A stretch of 49,426 nt of DNA from an uncultured Clostridia bacterium (GTDB lineage Bacteria; Bacillota; Clostridia; Christensenellales; Borkfalkiaceae): NCBI GenBank assembly GCA_947626685.1, contig CANQTD010000013.1, positions 1-49,426 on the forward strand. Direction: 5' to 3'. The stretch's first letter is position 1. Every line of letters starts with the position of its first letter. The position numbers were made by a program, and so were the translations under genes. This document shows, piece after piece, positions 42,324 through 49,426 of the stretch. The notes under the pieces are model-generated. The model worked only from the letters and a program-made list of their open reading frames with translations. It was not told the origin of the DNA and did no database searches.

Positions 42324-43010
42324 TTATTCGAGACGAACGATCTTTTGATACAAGACCGTCTTATTCTCGGTCAAGTCCCCGTCCATATGATAGTGCCCGA
42401 AATACCAATGCTTGTATCGGACGGTATCTTCGAACAGCGACAGCATCCTGTTCTCGGGAAACGTCTCCATCTTGACGCCCCGTTCGCGGAGCGGCGGATA
42501 CCAGAGCGCCTTCTCATCGCAGGAATGGGTCACGATATAGTCCACCGTATGGTTGTACCGTTTGAGGTTGGCGATGCCCTCGTCGAGCTCCTCATAGGTA
42601 GGCGCTTCCCGCGCCCACCAACTCACCCCCTCCGTGCGCGTATACCTGTCGGTGCTGGTCGCACCGCCGAACGTGAAGAGGGTCTTTCCTTCTATCTCAT
42701 AGACTTGCCCGCGCATGAGGTGAATGACGGTCGGCTTGACGAAATGCACCTTTCCGCCCTTCCATTCCTGCACGGGGAAGGCGTCGAGAAGATCGAAATT
42801 CTCGTGGTTGCCGTCCACAAAGAGCACCGTAAAGGGCAATTCTTCATAGGGAAGAAGGTCTTCCTCCCATGTTTTAGCGTCCCATACCGCGCCGAAATCG
42901 CCCGCGACGATCAGGCAGTCCTTCTTCGTGAGCTCCGGATGCGCTTTCGCAAAACGGAGGAGCTTTGCAAAATCGTACCCACCGTGCGTGTCGCCTGTAA
43001 TAAAGAGCAT
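42324..43010 (-). CDS. Calcineurin-like metallophosphoesterase
   Basis: 228 residues. Metal motifs: GDTHG (residues 5-9), GDFGAVWD, DGNHENFD, THSCDEKALW and FGHYH. These form the di-metal centre of PPP-like phosphoesterases. Start 43010 (MLFITGDTHGG) puts the first motif at the N-terminus as usual; the upstream frame overlaps the previous gene. It lies 19 bp after the SLOG-FtsK-gamma gene, so the two are probably one operon. Substrate (protein, nucleic acid or signal nucleotide) unknown. Its 3' end and terminator are duplicated at 38.8 kb. Confidence 0.85.
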   Translation of the reverse strand: MLFITGDTHGGYDFAKLLRFAKAHPELTKKDCLIVAGDFGAVWDAKTWEEDLLPYEELPFTVLFVDGNHENFDLLDAFPVQEWKGGKVHFVKPTVIHLMRGQVYEIEGKTLFTFGGATSTDRYTRTEGVSWWAREAPTYEELDEGIANLKRYNHTVDYIVTHSCDEKALWYPPLRERGVKMETFPENRMLSLFEDTVRYKHWYFGHYHMDGDLTENKTVLYQKIVRLE

Positions 43011-43029
43011 AGCGGCCTCGGTCTCCCAT

Positions 43030-43833
43030 TTATTGATCGAAGTCTGAGTCGCCGTATTTGGCGAGAAATTCCTCGTATGTGATGAGGACTTTGCGCGACT
43101 CGGCACGGTTGTCAAACGGCGTCACATACCCCAAATCTTCCATCCATTCTATGATCTTTCCCGCGCGGTTATAACCGACGGCGCATTTGCGTTGGATGAA
43201 AGAGATCGACGCCTTCCCCTCCTTGATCACAAGTTTCAGAGCCTTGAGATAGACGGGGTTCAACTCGGGGGCCTCCGGTTCGGCCGTTTCGTTTTGAACA
43301 TTTTGAAGGATTTGAACGTTTTGAAGGGCAGCCTCTTCACGCTTTTCCGCCTCGTTGAGCGCGCAGCTCAACCCCCAAAGGAGTTTCGTCGCCGTCCTGT
43401 GCGCCTGCGGCCATTCGCTTGCACTCGGCCCGGTAATGTTTAAGGTCAACCCTTCGCCGAAAGCCATCAGCCATGCCGCGACCGCGAACGCGCTGTCCGC
43501 GTTCCAAACCTTCAAAAGAGGACGCCCCATCTCTCTGGCGGCCTTTTCCGCAACGCTCGCATTGCCCGAGAGGGCCTCGGTGCCGGGATAAATGATGAGC
43601 GTCAAGTGTGAATCCCTCACGTTCCACTGCGCCTGTTGCGCGGTATCGGAGGACGGGGTCTCCTTGAGCTCGGGGAAATGCGTCTTGAGCCCGGGAGGGT
43701 TCGGCGTATCCTCCGCCCACCCGTTTTGAGGACACCAACCCGAAATGGGGATCTCGTTCTCCCTCGCGAAATCGAGGGCCGCGCGCTCGACGCCCGTCTG
43801 CCCTCCCGACATAATAAAAGCGATCTTTTTCAT
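43030..43833 (-). CDS. SLOG (MoCo-carrier-like) domain fused to FtsK-gamma winged helix
   Basis: 267 residues. Residues 1-150 match the putative molybdenum-cofactor-carrier family of the SLOG superfamily: MKKIAFIMSGGQTGVERAAL, ISGWCPQNGWAED, RDSHLTLIIYPG, GRPLLKVW. After a linker with repeated LQNVQ, the last ~75 residues match the FtsK gamma domain (LVIKEGKASISFIQRKCAVG, YNRAGKIIEWMEDLGYV), a winged helix that reads polar DNA motifs in FtsK. A nucleotide-binding Rossmann domain joined to a DNA-binding winged helix recalls DprA in layout. TTGCAA-17-TAAAAT (43924-43952) provides a promoter. Confidence 0.8.
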   Translation of the reverse strand: MKKIAFIMSGGQTGVERAALDFARENEIPISGWCPQNGWAEDTPNPPGLKTHFPELKETPSSDTAQQAQWNVRDSHLTLIIYPGTEALSGNASVAEKAAREMGRPLLKVWNADSAFAVAAWLMAFGEGLTLNITGPSASEWPQAHRTATKLLWGLSCALNEAEKREEAALQNVQILQNVQNETAEPEAPELNPVYLKALKLVIKEGKASISFIQRKCAVGYNRAGKIIEWMEDLGYVTPFDNRAESRKVLITYEEFLAKYGDSDFDQ

Positions 43834-43923
43834 CCTATTTCACCATCCTGATTGTTTTTCTTTGCCCCGAATGATCTCGATCGGGCGCTTGCGCTTCGGA
43901 TTTTCACCGCTTCGCCTACCGAC

Positions 43924-43952
43924 ATTTTAGCACAAGCGGAAAATAATTGCAA
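43924..43952 (-). promoter_or_regulatory. Promoter of the SLOG-FtsK-gamma / phosphoesterase operon
   Basis: TTGCAA (43947-43952), 17 bases, TAAAAT (43924-43929), about 85 bp before the ATG. The rest of 43834-44195 holds no gene, only this promoter, a motif copy (44083) and the terminator at 44143. Confidence 0.6.
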
Positions 43953-44082
43953 TTCTTTGCGCGATATTTTATCATACCCCTCTTTTTCGATACTATCGGA
44001 CGATGATCGCTTTGCCCATACTTTGCGATCCCCACTCCCATTGTCCCAACGCCTTTCCTACGCAAATCAAACGCCATATCTC

Positions 44083-44108
44083 AGACATGGTACGCCCGTT
44101 TTTGGTCA
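44083..44108 (+). repeat. 26-nt bipartite motif, copy before the second phosphoesterase terminator
   Basis: AGACATGGTACGCCCG, TTTTTG, GTCA. It lies 35 bp beyond the terminator of the 44196-44876 gene. Confidence 0.7.
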
Positions 44109-44142
44109 TTCCGAGGACGTTGCCGTCCTTGTCGCATGAAAG

Positions 44143-44168
44143 AAAAAAGGCGAGGAGCCCCTCGCCCA
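44143..44168 (-). terminator. Terminator of the second phosphoesterase
   Basis: On the minus strand, GGCGAGG-GGCT-CCTCGCC followed by six T. It starts about 28 bp after the stop codon. Confidence 0.85.
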
Positions 44169-44195
44169 TTCTCCCAAAACACGCCTTTTATAAGT

Positions 44196-44876
44196 TTATC
44201 TTCCGACATAAAAACTTCTGCAATCTTCGATGCGGAAACAGCCCAATACGCCGCTCAGGTAGGTTCCCGTGTCAAGGTGGATCTTACAATAGTCCGAGAC
44301 GCGGCCTCCGCGTTTTCCCTCGCGGAGATAGCATCGGATTCTCGGCTCGCCTCCCAAAAAGAAGGTGGGCGTGTGGCCGAAAAAGACGCTCTTCCCGCCG
44401 CGTGGAAGAACGGCTGGATCCTTGAAGGTGCGGTCGTAGACGAGCTGCTCGGGGGTAGCGTCTTTGAGCGGCAAAAGATGCCCCTCCCTGTCAAGCGGTG
44501 CGCCCGCATGGACGCAGATAAATTCTTCCGTTTCATAAAAATACGGAAGCGCCTCGAAGCGGTCCACCGTTTCCCAATCAAGTAGCTCGCCGTCATATGG
44601 AAAATATTCCCTCAGCCTCGACAGGATAAGGTCATAGTCCCGCGCGTCCCGCATGAGCGACCAATAATATTTGAGAAAATCGTATTCATGGTTCCCCGCA
44701 AGAAGCACGGCGTTTTTCATGGAGAAGAGGCGCGCGGCAAGACGGACAGACTGCTTGCCCTTGTCGATCATGTCCCCGCAACAGATGAGGGCGTCGCCGT
44801 CCGAAAATCCCACCTTCTCCATGAGCCGGCAAAAGAGTTCGTATTCGCCGTGAATATCGGATAAAATATAGGTCAT
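44196..44876 (-). CDS. PPP-family serine/threonine-type metallophosphatase
   Basis: 226 residues. PPP signatures: SDIHGEYELF (motif I), CGDMIDKGKQS (II), LAGNHEYDF (III), ICVHAGAP and FFGHTPT. This matches bacterial PPP phosphatases and bis(5'-nucleosyl)-tetraphosphatase-like enzymes. Start 44876 has GGAGTTT upstream; the ATG at 44894 is possible. It stands alone with a strong terminator. Substrate unknown. Confidence 0.88.
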   Translation of the reverse strand: MTYILSDIHGEYELFCRLMEKVGFSDGDALICCGDMIDKGKQSVRLAARLFSMKNAVLLAGNHEYDFLKYYWSLMRDARDYDLILSRLREYFPYDGELLDWETVDRFEALPYFYETEEFICVHAGAPLDREGHLLPLKDATPEQLVYDRTFKDPAVLPRGGKSVFFGHTPTFFLGGEPRIRCYLREGKRGGRVSDYCKIHLDTGTYLSGVLGCFRIEDCRSFYVGR

Positions 44877-45224
44877 GGCATAAACTCCACACAAATTAAA
44901 ATGAACGACTTTTCTTTATAGCATTCCAATATTGGGAATTAAGTTTTACCTTTCATTTTCTCTATCGTATCATAAAGTTTTTCCGAAAATCAACTATAAA
45001 ACGTGACAAAATCGGAACATATCACATTTCGAATAACGTTTGCGCTTCGTTTATAAAAAATGAGCCAACCTTAAAATCGGTTCAACTCATTCTTTTTGGG
45101 GCTGCGCGCGTCGATCGCACAAGAAGCAAAACAACATTAAACCTCAGACATGGTATGCCCGTTTGGAGTCAATATTGTAAAACGAATGAAGATTACAGTT
45201 CTCTTTTATCTTCTTTCATTTACT
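44877..45224. other. AT-rich gene-free interval
   Basis: About 350 bases. It contains a minus-strand terminator (45059-45097: AATGAG...AACC paired with GGTT...CTCATT, six T on the minus strand) and a copy of the 26-nt motif at 45146-45171. No gene is visible. Confidence 0.55.
45146..45171 (+). repeat. 26-nt bipartite motif, rightmost copy
   Basis: AGACATGGTATGCCCG, TTTGGA, GTCA. It shares the leading A with the copy at 44083; the two bracket the PPP phosphatase gene. Confidence 0.7.
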
Positions 45225-45425
45225 TCAATCGCTTTGTACTACGAAAGATGATTGTAACTCTTCTTGGTGACCTTTTAAATGATCGGTGTGCCCCCCTAAA
45301 ACGACGATACTCTCATTCAGCGGTATACTAACAAGCAAATTGACATTTGTGTGTTTTTTCAGCCCAACAGCACTTCCTTTAAAGATTTCTTCGTTACCCA
45401 AGCCGCCACCGTATAGCCGATGGAT
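45225..45425 (-). pseudogene. Possible 5'-truncated gene remnant
   Basis: A minus-strand frame (GGGLGNEEIFKGSAVGLKKH, then TNVNLLVSIPLNESIVVLGG, ending SSFVVQSD) runs 66 codons to TGA at 45225-45227 without an in-frame ATG; a TAG lies just upstream. Composition is protein-like, so it may be the tail of a lost gene. No family recognised. Confidence 0.3.
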
Positions 45426-45443
45426 TATTTCCTATTAGATATG

Positions 45444-45469
45444 AAAGAAACGGCCAAAGCCGTTTCTTT
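45444..45469. terminator. Hairpin terminator
   Basis: AAAGAAACGGC-CAAA-GCCGTTTCTTT, an 11-bp perfect stem with T-tracts on both strands. Likely terminator of the minus-strand three-gene operon ending at 45592. Confidence 0.75.
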
Positions 45470-45591
45470 GAACCATCGCCTTACCGCGCCGTGCATCATT
45501 CGGATAAAATTCTGTCTTTTTGGTGGGCGCAGCAAGCTCTTTCTATCATCGCAAGGCTTTCTTGCGAATCAGTTGTTCTCGTCCAATTTGA

Positions 45592-46173
45592 CTAATCTGA
45601 TTCAGCAAAATTCTTTGTCAAGAAATCACTTATATCTTTTTTTGATTCTTGATAAATCTGTCCCGCCATAAACGCCATTATAATCATCTCAAGGGCTTGA
45701 GGACTATAGTACCTGAATTTCAAAAAATACAGAAAAGTACTTTTAAAGCTTTCCAACCCCGACTCTTCTCTTTGTAATATATTCCCAAGTCCCTCCACGC
45801 ATAGGGCATCAAGAACAAACATATATACAAAAAGCTCGTTTAAATACAATAAATCTGAATCCGATTCGCTTATTTGAATGGGCTGACGTCTCAATAACCA
45901 ATATGCCATGTAAGCAATAATCTTAATACTATTGCCATTTTTTATTTGATGGAAATCTTCTAGACGTTTAATGTCAATGAAATAATCAATTAATGCATTA
46001 CCGAGAATCGATGTATTGACGCTTGCCCCCTTTTCCTTGTAATGCCCCTCCTGTAGAAAGTGGTTCATTTCAGATAATAAGGTCCGATATCTCTCTTGAA
46101 ATTTGGTTTCAGATATACCATATTTTGCTAGCACCTCTGACGCTAGCATACACTCAGCTTTAATTGAATTCAT
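45592..46173 (-). CDS. Hypothetical helical protein
   Basis: 193 residues, AT-rich, nearly all helical by appearance. The middle has hydrophobic helices (IKIIAYMAYWLL, LLYLNELFVYMFVLDALCV, ALEMIIMAFMAGQIY) that are amphipathic rather than clearly membrane-spanning. No family recognised. It overlaps the upstream membrane-protein gene by 14 bp and is the last gene of a three-gene operon. Frame is supported by the coupling and coding-like composition. Confidence 0.65.
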   Translation of the reverse strand: MNSIKAECMLASEVLAKYGISETKFQERYRTLLSEMNHFLQEGHYKEKGASVNTSILGNALIDYFIDIKRLEDFHQIKNGNSIKIIAYMAYWLLRRQPIQISESDSDLLYLNELFVYMFVLDALCVEGLGNILQREESGLESFKSTFLYFLKFRYYSPQALEMIIMAFMAGQIYQESKKDISDFLTKNFAESD

Positions 46174-46534
46174 ACAACCTTCCAGTTGCCTCGTTTAAGG
46201 CCTTCGCTTTCATCATCAAAGTTTCCGTCATTCGTTTGGAAAAAATTCTTCTGTGTTTTTTATCATTAAATTTCTTGCCGCTATTACTCATACATTCCAC
46301 TCGAATATTTCCCTTCCTAATCAAGGCATAAAAGTATTTGGCAGCCTGTTCTTCTTTCCCGAAAGAATCCTTTAGCAACCTCTTTTCGGCCACGCTCAAA
46401 ACATGAGGTATGATAGGCTTACTGTCCTTGTTGCGCCGCTTCCTTTGGCCGAGCGCATATATAATGCAACCTATTATAGTCCCCACAATGAAAACTGCTG
46501 ACACTGCCAGTATGCTAATGTAGAAGTAAATCAT
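46160..46534 (-). CDS. Small membrane protein
   Basis: 124 residues: one N-terminal membrane helix (IYFYISILAVSAVFIVGTIIGCIIYAL) followed by GQRKRR and a ~90-residue basic cytoplasmic domain. No family recognised. ATG overlaps the preceding gene's stop by four bases and its 3' end overlaps the next gene, so all three are translated together. Confidence 0.65.
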   Translation of the reverse strand: MIYFYISILAVSAVFIVGTIIGCIIYALGQRKRRNKDSKPIIPHVLSVAEKRLLKDSFGKEEQAAKYFYALIRKGNIRVECMSNSGKKFNDKKHRRIFSKRMTETLMMKAKALNEATGRLYEFN

Positions 46535-47022
46535 TTTTCTTCTCCTTTAATCAATCTTACAAACCACGGAATAGATCCAATCACTATCGTCACGGCTAAA
46601 AGCGAGCCATTGGTAATAGCAATGAGTGCTCCATGATCGCCTCGTACCGACTCAACGGCATATGTTATCCCCTCCACAAGGATCAAGAGGAGTATGAAGA
46701 GTAAAAGGGCTCGTCTTTTATCATCGCTGAAGTCTCCCTCCATCCCCATTATGGTCGCTAATACTATTGTCAAGCTGAGCAGCATAACATCAGGCATGGA
46801 GAATAAAGCTTCCATAAAAGTTCCAATGGGAACTCCTTGGCTCATCAACCCGCGGACACAGATTAGCGGAATAAAACTTATGGATATTACCAGTATATTG
46901 CAAACCGCGCCCCAAAAAGTTACCTTTCTTGTACCTTTAGATGGAGAGCAGCTCACCAAGGTGCTTGCTTTCTTTGCTTTCGCTATGGCCGATCCCATAG
47001 CCACAAATGTACTTTTTCTCAT
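46531..47022 (-). CDS. Membrane protein, first gene of AT-rich operon
   Basis: 163 residues with about four membrane helices (FWGAVCNILVISISFIPLIC, VMLLSLTIVLATIMGM, ALLLFILLLILVEGITYA, SLLAVTIVIGSIPWFV) and a basic, Ser/Lys-rich N-terminus. GGAG lies 12 bases before ATG. It is transcribed from a strong promoter at 47151-47179 through a ~120-base leader with a hairpin. Function unknown. Confidence 0.65.
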   Translation of the reverse strand: MRKSTFVAMGSAIAKAKKASTLVSCSPSKGTRKVTFWGAVCNILVISISFIPLICVRGLMSQGVPIGTFMEALFSMPDVMLLSLTIVLATIMGMEGDFSDDKRRALLLFILLLILVEGITYAVESVRGDHGALIAITNGSLLAVTIVIGSIPWFVRLIKGEEK

Positions 47023-47049
47023 TGTTACGAATTACTCCATAGATACAAA

Positions 47050-47081
47050 GAAGAACGGGGTTAGCCACTTTCCCGTTCTTC
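47050..47081 (-). promoter_or_regulatory. Hairpin in the operon leader
   Basis: GAAGAACGGG and CCCGTTCTTC, a 10-bp perfect inverted repeat with a 12-base loop, lie between the promoter and the 47022 start. No T-run follows, so it is not a simple terminator; it could be a regulatory or stabilising structure. Confidence 0.5.
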
Positions 47082-47150
47082 AAATCTACTGAGTAAGACC
47101 TAACAATAAATTCTCGTACAGTAAAGAGCTTATCTTTGGAATGCAATACT

Positions 47151-47179
47151 ATTATAATGCACTTAGTCCCATTTGTCAA
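47151..47179 (-). promoter_or_regulatory. Consensus promoter of the three-gene operon
   Basis: TTGACA (47174-47179), 17 bases, TATAAT (47151-47156): a perfect consensus promoter. The remainder of 47180-47358 holds no gene. Confidence 0.85.
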
Positions 47180-47358
47180 GAGTATTTTGTAGCAGACAAT
47201 AGGGCAACTTGGTTATTTTTGTCTAAAATGACTCATGTCCCAATGATAATTTACCCCTCTATGAGCTCCATTAAACATACGACAAAACGGGAACGTACAC
47301 CCCCCGGGGCATCATCTCTGCCTCTTAAAACTTCTTTGACCTTCTTTGTATAGTCCTT

Positions 47359-48447
47359 TCACCACCCTTTAAGGGTAGGATACGCGCTCAACAGGTCTAT
47401 TTCTTTGCGAGGATTTACGGCGAACTTCTCTAAACCTGCAAGCGTAGCGACTAAAGGATTGCTGACCACTTTTTTCCTTGACTTAAATTCTGTTTGACAG
47501 TCTTGGCAAATATGAGTGGTGGTCAATTTACAGCCTTCCGTACCACTTTCGAATACCGCTGAACCGCAAGTGGGGCATTGAAGTGTGGCTATTCTCTGTT
47601 CCAAAAAAGGCAATGCTTGCTGAATCATCAGTAGCCTCACTTGTTCAACAGGCAGTTCGGCCCCATCTATTATCACTTTGTCAAAGGTTTCATCAATGGT
47701 TGGCTCGCGGCTATCTGTTGCATAGGCATGAACGTGAATGCCGTACTCCTCAGTCTTGGGTGATGTCCATAGTAATGCTGTATTCGATCCCCAAATAGCA
47801 AGCCCATACGGGAAGTCACTTTGCTTAATGGCTAAGGTTCGATGCGGAGAAATTACCTGCCTTTGTACACAATTGTCACCAAAAAATTTCTTCGCTTTGA
47901 TGATGGGATTCCCTACGCTGATCTTAGAATCAAAAAATTCACGTCCACAGCCGGCGCATAAGTGCTTTTTATGAGGATTAATGGAAAACCAATCTTTGTC
48001 CAAATGCGGATAACCGCATCGGGGACACTCTACATACTCTATGGGCAAATTCAAAATATTTGCAAAAGTATAAGAGACGGCAGCAACCGCATCGAACTCC
48101 ACTGTGTCCGTGTCGGTTTTAACAGCGACACGCGCAAAGGTTTTATCATATACTTTTTTCCCGCCCACCTCTTTACGGGCATGAACATGAATCCCAAAAT
48201 CCATAGGGAAACGGGTTGTATCGTAAACAGCGGGTAATGCACCCCAAAGCGCAATCCCACCGGGGAATTCTTGGGGATCAATAGCAAACATTTCTTCAAC
48301 TGCTCGATTCTCTCTTACTGTTTGAACATATTGACAGGTCGCGTCCAATGTGCCGTCAACAAAGAATACTGGGGCATGATGTTCTGTGCACCAATATTTC
48401 GGTTTTCCATTACGCGCTTTTCCAATATAGACAATTTGACACCTCAC
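47359..48447 (-). CDS. Zinc-ribbon protein with a duplicated module
   Basis: 362 residues from a GTG start (48447) with GGAGGGGGC upstream. Two similar modules each contain FPxGxAxWG and GIHVHA: FPGGIALWGALPAVYD ... FGIHVHARK near residues 62-112, and FPYGLAIWGSNTALLW ... YGIHVHAYA near 213-246. Each is followed by a zinc ribbon (CPRCGYP ... CAGCGREF and CPTCGSA ... CQDCQTEF). The N-terminus has a further CTEHH cluster. No known family is recognised. Alternating modules and ribbons suggest nucleic-acid or protein binding. AT-rich and isolated, consistent with an accessory gene. Confidence 0.75.
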   Translation of the reverse strand: MRCQIVYIGKARNGKPKYWCTEHHAPVFFVDGTLDATCQYVQTVRENRAVEEMFAIDPQEFPGGIALWGALPAVYDTTRFPMDFGIHVHARKEVGGKKVYDKTFARVAVKTDTDTVEFDAVAAVSYTFANILNLPIEYVECPRCGYPHLDKDWFSINPHKKHLCAGCGREFFDSKISVGNPIIKAKKFFGDNCVQRQVISPHRTLAIKQSDFPYGLAIWGSNTALLWTSPKTEEYGIHVHAYATDSREPTIDETFDKVIIDGAELPVEQVRLLMIQQALPFLEQRIATLQCPTCGSAVFESGTEGCKLTTTHICQDCQTEFKSRKKVVSNPLVATLAGLEKFAVNPRKEIDLLSAYPTLKGW

Positions 48448-48503
48448 TTCAAAGCCCCCTCCTGTTATCGGTTTGGAGAAATTTCTCCATAAATAGAGAC
48501 GAG

Positions 48504-48836
48504 TTAAACTGGCAAAATGTTACAAAAAAATTTTGGATTTTTGAATTTTCTTGTGATAAGACGAATGAGTGATTTATATAGACTCTTACTGTATACTCTT
48601 GAGAATAATTGATCTGCGAGCATTTTATATGACCTTGAAAGATCGAATTTATCAGATTGGCTATTAATATACTGCAATAAAAGTCGTCCAACTTTAAGAT
48701 CATCAGAGCCAAGTCTCCACGAAAGAAATCCGCCCCTTCTGCGCCGCAATGCCGTAAAATTTCTCCGACAATCACCTAAACAAGAAAATCGACATAATCT
48801 TCCCTTTTCATGAAGGACATAATCACTACGACTCAT
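48504..48836 (-). CDS. Doubtful small basic protein
   Basis: 110 residues (MSRSDYVLHEKGRLCRF ... KNPKFFCNILPV), rich in Arg, Lys and Leu. There is no good ribosome site, and another frame (48449-48775) is open over most of the same span. It may be a short gene or a decayed one. No family recognised. Confidence 0.3.
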   Translation of the reverse strand: MSRSDYVLHEKGRLCRFSCLGDCRRNFTALRRRRGGFLSWRLGSDDLKVGRLLLQYINSQSDKFDLSRSYKMLADQLFSRVYSKSLYKSLIRLITRKFKNPKFFCNILPV

Positions 48837-48955
48837 ACATACAGAGCGTCTCTCATCGCACCCTTTCTATTGCAAGGGCGCAAATCGAAAGTTGACATTA
48901 TAAAATACGAAAATTTTATAAAGAAGAGTTGTTTATGCAATTCCCGTGAATGTAT

Positions 48956-48961
48956 TATAAT
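48956..48961 (+). promoter_or_regulatory. -10 box of the last XRE gene
   Basis: TATAAT exactly six bases before ATG 48968. The -35 is weak. The geometry repeats that of trmL, the HAD gene and the XRE gene at 21735. Confidence 0.5.
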
Positions 48962-48967
48962 TGTTTC

Positions 48968-49312
48968 ATGATGGCCATGAAAAATTCTCCTATGATTTCA
49001 CTGGTGAAAACCAACATACAGAAGTTCATGATACAGAAGGGCGTTACTGTTCGTGAATTGGCTCTGCGGACCGGTCTAACTGAAGTCGCTATCCGTAATT
49101 GGTTTTCCGCGGCAAATTACTCTCCGAGTTTAGCCAACATCGAGAAGGTTAGTGCCGCGCTTGAAATACAGCCCTTTGAGCTGTTTTGCGACATTGGAGA
49201 CGACGCCATCCCCTTGACGGACGAAAAGAAAACACTTCTCGAAAAGTACGACAATCTGACTCCAAAGCAAAGGGCGGCCATCATGACCATGCTTGATAGT
49301 TACCTCGAATAA
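48968..49312 (+). CDS. XRE-family regulator with C-terminal helical extension
   Basis: 114 residues. Helix-turn-helix at about residues 20-75: MIQKGVTVRELALRTGLTEV, IRNWFSAANYSPSLANIEKV, ALEIQPFELFC. The C-terminal ~35 residues (LTDEKKTLLEKYDNLTPKQRA) resemble the tail of phage-type repressors that lack a peptidase domain. Start could be 48968, 48971, 48977 or 48989; the first fits a leaderless mRNA from the nearby TATAAT. It is followed by a sigma-factor-like gene 15 bp away. Confidence 0.82.
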   Translation: MMAMKNSPMISLVKTNIQKFMIQKGVTVRELALRTGLTEVAIRNWFSAANYSPSLANIEKVSAALEIQPFELFCDIGDDAIPLTDEKKTLLEKYDNLTPKQRAAIMTMLDSYLE

Positions 49313-49327
49313 CCGCACGACAAGACG

Positions 49328-49426
49328 ATGAATCCACAGAAGTTTAATCGGATACTCAGTAAAATCAAATATGACAAGCAAGCGATTATTCCTATTTACC
49401 AAGAGTTCTATCCCAAAATCATCCTA
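49328..49426 (+). CDS. Start of a sigma-factor-like gene (runs off the window)
   Basis: 33 codons are visible: MNPQKFNRILSKIKYDKQAI, then IPIYQEFYPKIIL. This resembles the region 1.2/2 opening of small sigma-70-family proteins (helix, then IYxEFYPKI). No clear ribosome site. It follows the XRE gene by 15 bp, so co-transcription is likely. Only the N-terminus can be judged. Confidence 0.5.
   Translation, partial: MNPQKFNRILSKIKYDKQAIIPIYQEFYPKIIL

Noticed and set aside
218-45171. 26-nt motif as integron attC sites
   Set aside because: There is no integrase gene, and the motif lacks the paired R/L boxes and long palindrome of attC sites.
46937-47179. 80-residue minus-strand ORF
   Set aside because: Its start codon lies inside the consensus -35 box of the operon promoter and it overlaps the real first gene, so it would not be on the transcript.

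Overview
The window looks like a chromosomal segment of an endospore-forming Clostridia-type Firmicute. The evidence is a sleB-ypeB germination pair, spoIIR with a sigma-F-like promoter, Gram-positive Shine-Dalgarno sites and TTGACA/TATAAT promoters. Most of it is GC-rich and nearly all genes lie on the minus strand. I cannot name the species. The stretches around 27.6-28.6 kb, 38.3-38.8 kb, 41.2-42.2 kb and everything after about 44.9 kb are visibly AT-richer and look acquired or accessory.

Layout. 0.2-9.4 kb: a GH2 glycosidase, an alkaline-phosphatase-fold hydrolase, a ClC channel with an RCK_C-like tail, a heterodimeric ABC exporter pair, and a CaCA cation/Ca2+ exchanger behind a promoter and a probable manganese (yybP-ykoY) riboswitch. 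9.8-12.1 kb: a secreted lipoprotein and a PH-like membrane protein, with a divergent XRE regulator and operator array. 12.5-18 kb: acyltransferase with zinc ribbon, mntP, a small conserved protein, cardiolipin synthase, a leucine-rich-repeat protein and trmL. 18.5-21.9 kb: a TIR / small membrane protein / SPFH operon divergent from its own XRE regulator. 22-27.4 kb: ypeB, sleB, spoIIR, a YjbR-like protein, mnmA and tRNA-Arg(CCG). 27.6-28.6 kb: an AT-rich zinc-ribbon/nuclease-like gene between two long direct repeats, the first abutting the tRNA. 29-32.4 kb: MarR, Pr6Pr membrane protein, DegV, and a HAD phosphatase. 32.6-41.2 kb: a surface system, namely a membrane-anchored cohesin protein, a 1551-residue secreted MACPF/GLUG/Gly-rich/C-type-lectin/cohesin/dockerin protein, a 39-residue ORF, and a large anti-sigma-like protein with a frameshifted ECF sigma gene. 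41.4-45 kb: a small plus-strand operon, two metallophosphoesterases and a SLOG (MoCo-carrier-like)-FtsK-gamma fusion. 45.2-49.4 kb: AT-rich unknowns, another XRE regulator and the start of a sigma-factor-like gene.

The most unusual signals are these. (1) A 26-nt bipartite motif of fixed length (RGACATGG, eight less conserved bases, six mostly T-rich bases, then GTCA/GTCT) occurs at least 12 times, both between genes and inside reading frames. (2) A MACPF protein carries a dockerin and sits 3 bp upstream of a membrane cohesin protein, next to an ECF sigma/anti-sigma pair. (3) A TIR-SPFH operon has its own XRE switch. (4) Several start codons lie exactly six bases after a -10 box, which suggests leaderless mRNAs.

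All calls come from reading the sequence. No database search was run, so family names rest on visible motifs and length, and functions of unknown genes are left open.
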